A stretch of 24,172 bases of DNA from Arcobacter sp. (GTDB lineage Bacteria; Campylobacterota; Campylobacteria; Campylobacterales; Arcobacteraceae): the NCBI GenBank assembly GCA_030635995.1, contig DAOVXU010000005.1, positions 1 to 24,172 of the forward strand, in the 5' to 3' direction. Positions 21,161 through 24,172 of this stretch are shown piece by piece; position 1 is the stretch's first letter, and every line of letters starts with the position of its first letter. The notes below the pieces were generated by a model that was given only the letters and a program-made list of their open reading frames with translations, was not told the DNA's origin and searched no databases. The position numbers and the translations under genes were made by a program.

Positions 21161-23581
21161 ATGAAAAACTTGGTTATTGTTGAGTCACCAGCAAAAGCAC
21201 GGACTATATCAAAATTTTTAGGTTCGGACTATAAAGTCCTAGCTTCAATGGGACATGTAAGAGATCTTCCTAAATCTAAACTTGGATTTGACCCAGAAAA
21301 TAATTTTGAACCACAATATATGATCTCAAGAGATAAAACTAAAGTTATTGCAGAATTAAAGAAAAATATTACAAAAGATACTGTTATATATCTAGCGGCT
21401 GATGAGGATAGAGAGGGAGAAGCTATTGCTTGGCATCTTATCCCTGCTTTAAAAATTCAAAAAAATACTATTAGAAGGATAGTTTTTCACGAAATTACAA
21501 AAACAGCTATTATGAAAGCTTTGGAAAATCCAAGAGAAGTTGATCAACATTTAGTTGATGCTCAACAAGCAAGAAGAATATTAGATAGAGCTGTAGGATA
21601 TAAACTTTCTCCTCTTATTTGGAAGAAAGTTAGATATGGTCTTAGTGCAGGAAGAGTTCAAAGTGTTGCTGTTAGAATAATTGTAGATAAAGAGAGAGAG
21701 ATTGAAGCTTTTAATCCTGTAGAATTTTGGAAATTAAGAGCTGAATTTAATACACCAATGTTAAAAGCAGATTTGGCAAAAATCAATGGAAAAACTTCAA
21801 AAGTAAATAATGAAGATGAAGCAAAAGTAATTGAACTTTCTTGTGCTGCATCAAATTATATCCTTGAAGATATTGAAGAAAAAGAAAGCAAGAGAAATCC
21901 TGCTCCCCCTTTTACAACTTCAACACTTCAACAAGAAGCAAGTAGAAAAGCTGGTTTTGGTGTAAAACAAACTATGATAGTAGCTCAACAACTATATGAA
22001 GGTGGAGTAAATATCCCAGGTCATACAGGTGGACTAATAACATATATGAGAACAGATAGTGTAAATCTATCTTCATTTGCTACATCTATGGCAAAGGATG
22101 TAATAGAATTAGAGTATGGGAAAGAGTATTCACTTGCAAAACCTAGACACTATAAAAGTAAAGCAAAAGGAGCTCAAGAAGCTCATGAAGCGATTCGTCC
22201 TGTAAATCTTGCACTAAAACCAAGTGATGTAAGACCATATCTTGACAATGGTCAGTATAGACTTTATAGTTTAATTTGGAAAAGAACTATTGCAACTCAA
22301 ATGACACAAGCTATTGTGGCAAATACAACATATAGAATTCGTGCAGGAAAAAATGGAGAATATGAATTTCAATCAAAAGGTACAAGAATAGTATTTGCTG
22401 GATTTATGAAAGCATATACTGAAGGGTCTGATGATCCAGAATCTGCACTTGATAATACAGAAAAAATTCTCCCTAGTATCAAAAAAGGTACAGTGCTAAA
22501 TCTTGAAGAGTTATCAGCTGAACAAAACTTTACAAAACCACCAGCAAGATATTCAGAAGCAGCTTTAGTTAAAAAAATGGAAGCAGAAGGGATAGGAAGA
22601 CCTTCAACTTATGCTCCTACAATTGCCACTATTCAAGCAAGAGAATATATAATCAAAACTGAAGATAAAAAACTAAAACCTACTTTAATAGGTACAGTTG
22701 TAAATGATTTTTTAGTTGAACATTTCGAACATATTGTATCTTTAGGATTTACAGCTCATGTTGAAGAGGAATTTGACAAAATTGCAGAGGGTAAAATAGC
22801 TTGGAATGAAGTTATGAAGGAATTTTATTCCCCTTTTGTAAAAATAGTTGAAGATAAAACAGAAAATGCACCAAGAGCTAAATTTTCAGATATTAGAGAG
22901 TTAGGAGAGCATCCAGAACTAAAAAAACCAATTACAGCTAGAGTTGGTCAATATGGTCCATATGTGCAATGTGGAACAAAAGAGGATGAGGAGAAACCAA
23001 AAATTGCTTCAATTCCTGCAACACTAAGTGTAAATAGTATTACACTTGAAGAATCTTTGGTATTACTTCAATTACCAAAAGTATTAGGTCAAGATGAAAA
23101 TGGAAATGATATAAAAGTAAATATAGGTAGATTTGGTCCATATTTACAAATCAAATCAGTATATTATTCTTTAAAAGAAGATGACCCTTATACAATAGAA
23201 TTACCAAAAGCATTAGAGGTTATTAAAGAATTAAATGAGATAAAAGCAAAAGCACTATTAAAAGATTTTCCTGATGAAGATACTCAGTTACTTATAGGTA
23301 GATATGGTCCATATATAAAATCTAAAAAGAAAAACTATAAACTACCAAAAGAGTTAGATGAACAAGATATTAAAGCACTAAACTGGGATGAAGTTAAAGA
23401 GATAATCAAAAACCAACCAGCAAAAGGGAGACGAAAAGCTCCTGCAAAGAAAACTACGACTAAAAAAGCACCTGCTAAAAAGACTACCACTACTAGAAAA
23501 AAAACTGTATCTAAAACTACTACAACTGCAAAACGAAAAACAGCAGTAAAAAAAGCTCCAACGAAAAAAGAAGATAAATAG
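21161..23581 (+). CDS. topA: DNA topoisomerase I
   Basis: Type IA topoisomerase that relaxes negative supercoils. The Toprim domain is at the start (LVIVESPAKARTISKFLG, with the acidic LAADEDREGEAIAWHL). The active-site tyrosine is in GLITYMRTDSVN (about 295). The GIGRPSTYAPTIATIQAREYI segment is also typical. The C-terminal part has three Topo_C_Rpt-like repeats (VGQYGPYVQ, IGRFGPYLQ, IGRYGPYIK) and no CxxC zinc fingers. It ends in a basic, low-complexity tail from about residue 750 (repeats of KAPAKKTTT), likely to bind DNA. The ATG follows AAAGG. At 806 residues it is an ordinary size for the family. Confidence 0.95.
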   Translation: MKNLVIVESPAKARTISKFLGSDYKVLASMGHVRDLPKSKLGFDPENNFEPQYMISRDKTKVIAELKKNITKDTVIYLAADEDREGEAIAWHLIPALKIQKNTIRRIVFHEITKTAIMKALENPREVDQHLVDAQQARRILDRAVGYKLSPLIWKKVRYGLSAGRVQSVAVRIIVDKEREIEAFNPVEFWKLRAEFNTPMLKADLAKINGKTSKVNNEDEAKVIELSCAASNYILEDIEEKESKRNPAPPFTTSTLQQEASRKAGFGVKQTMIVAQQLYEGGVNIPGHTGGLITYMRTDSVNLSSFATSMAKDVIELEYGKEYSLAKPRHYKSKAKGAQEAHEAIRPVNLALKPSDVRPYLDNGQYRLYSLIWKRTIATQMTQAIVANTTYRIRAGKNGEYEFQSKGTRIVFAGFMKAYTEGSDDPESALDNTEKILPSIKKGTVLNLEELSAEQNFTKPPARYSEAALVKKMEAEGIGRPSTYAPTIATIQAREYIIKTEDKKLKPTLIGTVVNDFLVEHFEHIVSLGFTAHVEEEFDKIAEGKIAWNEVMKEFYSPFVKIVEDKTENAPRAKFSDIRELGEHPELKKPITARVGQYGPYVQCGTKEDEEKPKIASIPATLSVNSITLEESLVLLQLPKVLGQDENGNDIKVNIGRFGPYLQIKSVYYSLKEDDPYTIELPKALEVIKELNEIKAKALLKDFPDEDTQLLIGRYGPYIKSKKKNYKLPKELDEQDIKALNWDEVKEIIKNQPAKGRRKAPAKKTTTKKAPAKKTTTTRKKTVSKTTTTAKRKTAVKKAPTKKEDK

Positions 23582-23584
23582 TAT

Positions 23585-24097
23585 ATGAAGATAGCTATTT
23601 TATCTGATAGTCATAGAAAACCTGAACTAACTTCAGATGCAATTGAGTACCTAAAATCTTTAGGGGCTCAATATTTACTTCATGCTGGGGATTTAGAGAT
23701 AAAAGAGAATTTAGACCTATTGAAAAATTCTGGTTTAGTATATGTAAGTGTATTTGGAAATAATGACAACTCTTTAGTTCAATATCAAAATGACTATATT
23801 ATAAAAAAAGAACCATATTATTTTAAAATTAAAAATTTAAAATTTAAAATGATGCACCTACCTTTTTATATGAATCCAGATAGTGATATAATTATCTCTG
23901 GACATACTCATATATTTGAACAAAAATATATCAACAACACTTTATATATAAATCCTGGTGAAGTTTGTGCAAGAGATAAACCTTTAACAGAATGTGTAAT
24001 GCTTGAAATTAATGAAAATGAATATATAATAACTTATAATTACAAAAAACCTGATGCTGAAATTTGGGAAACAAAAGAGTTTAAATATGATAGATAA
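23585..24097 (+). CDS. YfcE/MJ0936-type metallophosphoesterase
   Basis: Small single-domain calcineurin-like phosphoesterase of 170 residues: AILSDSHRK (D8, H10), LLHAGDLE, VFGNNDNS (GNND/GNHD), IIISGHTHIFEQ, and LYINPGEVCARD, where the family usually has NPGS. YfcE-type enzymes hydrolyse phosphodiesters in vitro; the cellular substrate is unknown. It begins 3 bases after topA and overlaps bioB by 11 bases, so the three are probably co-transcribed. Confidence 0.88.
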   Translation: MKIAILSDSHRKPELTSDAIEYLKSLGAQYLLHAGDLEIKENLDLLKNSGLVYVSVFGNNDNSLVQYQNDYIIKKEPYYFKIKNLKFKMMHLPFYMNPDSDIIISGHTHIFEQKYINNTLYINPGEVCARDKPLTECVMLEINENEYIITYNYKKPDAEIWETKEFKYDR

Positions 24098-24172
24098 AGT
24101 TTATTTATGTGCAATATGTAATATTGAAAGTGGTACTTGTAGTGAAGATTGTAAATTTTGTACACAAAGTGT
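24087..24172 (+). CDS. bioB: Biotin synthase, N-terminal fragment cut by window edge
   Basis: The frame from ATG 24087 encodes YLCAICNIESGTCSEDCKFC, the N-terminal signature of the radical-SAM enzyme BioB, with the CxxxCxxC cluster motif C-SED-C-KF-C complete. BioB inserts sulfur into dethiobiotin. Only 28 codons are visible. The start overlaps the preceding phosphoesterase gene by 11 bases. Confidence 0.88.
   Translation, partial: MIDKVYLCAICNIESGTCSEDCKFCTQS

Overview
The window is AT-rich, tightly packed bacterial chromosome and looks like a member of the Campylobacterota, most likely Arcobacteraceae. This rests on several things: very A/T-rich codon use; -10 boxes reading TATAAT with no clear -35; a stand-alone atpE encoding a subunit c with a signal-peptide-like N-terminus; a three-domain NifU with NifS as the Fe-S assembly pair; CheV; the lpxC / M23 peptidase neighbourhood; and frequent TTG/GTG starts. 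The species cannot be fixed from the sequence alone. No rRNA, tRNA, insertion sequence, prophage or CRISPR array was seen.

Layout. Positions 1-1267 (minus strand) hold an unrecognised two-gene unit and an OmpR-type regulator with a degenerate receiver. A 406-base gene-free stretch (1268-1673) follows, holding two mirror-image divergent promoters and a long, apparently structured leader for a methylenetetrahydrofolate reductase gene (metF, plus strand). Positions 2628-4111 hold a HipA kinase / HTH module in reversed gene order with its own operator. Positions 4169-9859 (minus strand) form a housekeeping run read as nadA-nadC, then (after a large inverted repeat) nrnA-like, M23 peptidase, lpxC and tsaB, with genes overlapping or nearly touching. 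Positions 9946-11710 (plus) hold plsY, folB and a DUF2279/YfiM-like exported protein. Positions 11707-13892 (minus) hold greA, argC and an LpxH-like phosphoesterase. Positions 13968-15558 (plus) hold a TcdA/ThiF-like enzyme and cheV. Positions 15632-17993 (minus) hold nifS and nifU, separated by a hairpin-rich spacer. Positions 18102-19739 (plus) hold a 55-residue zinc-ribbon-like protein, atpE and a membrane protein with an HEISH motif. A fatty acid desaturase (minus) follows, then topA, a YfcE-like phosphoesterase and the start of bioB (plus), cut by the window edge.

How the genes fit together. Most are core metabolism: NAD synthesis (nadA, nadC), envelope lipid and lipid A steps (lpxC, LpxH-like, plsY, desaturase), peptidoglycan trimming (M23), folate (folB, metF), Fe-S cluster assembly (nifS/nifU, which serve NadA and BioB among others) and t6A tRNA modification (tsaB, tcdA-like). 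The unexplained content lies between genes. The strongest candidates are the metF leader, where a 21-nt arm can pair with the region covering the ribosome binding site; the nifS-nifU spacer, with mutually exclusive hairpins reaching the nifU ribosome binding site; the mirror-image divergent promoter; and the inverted repeat between nadC and nrnA. These are read by eye; no folding, alignment or database search was run.
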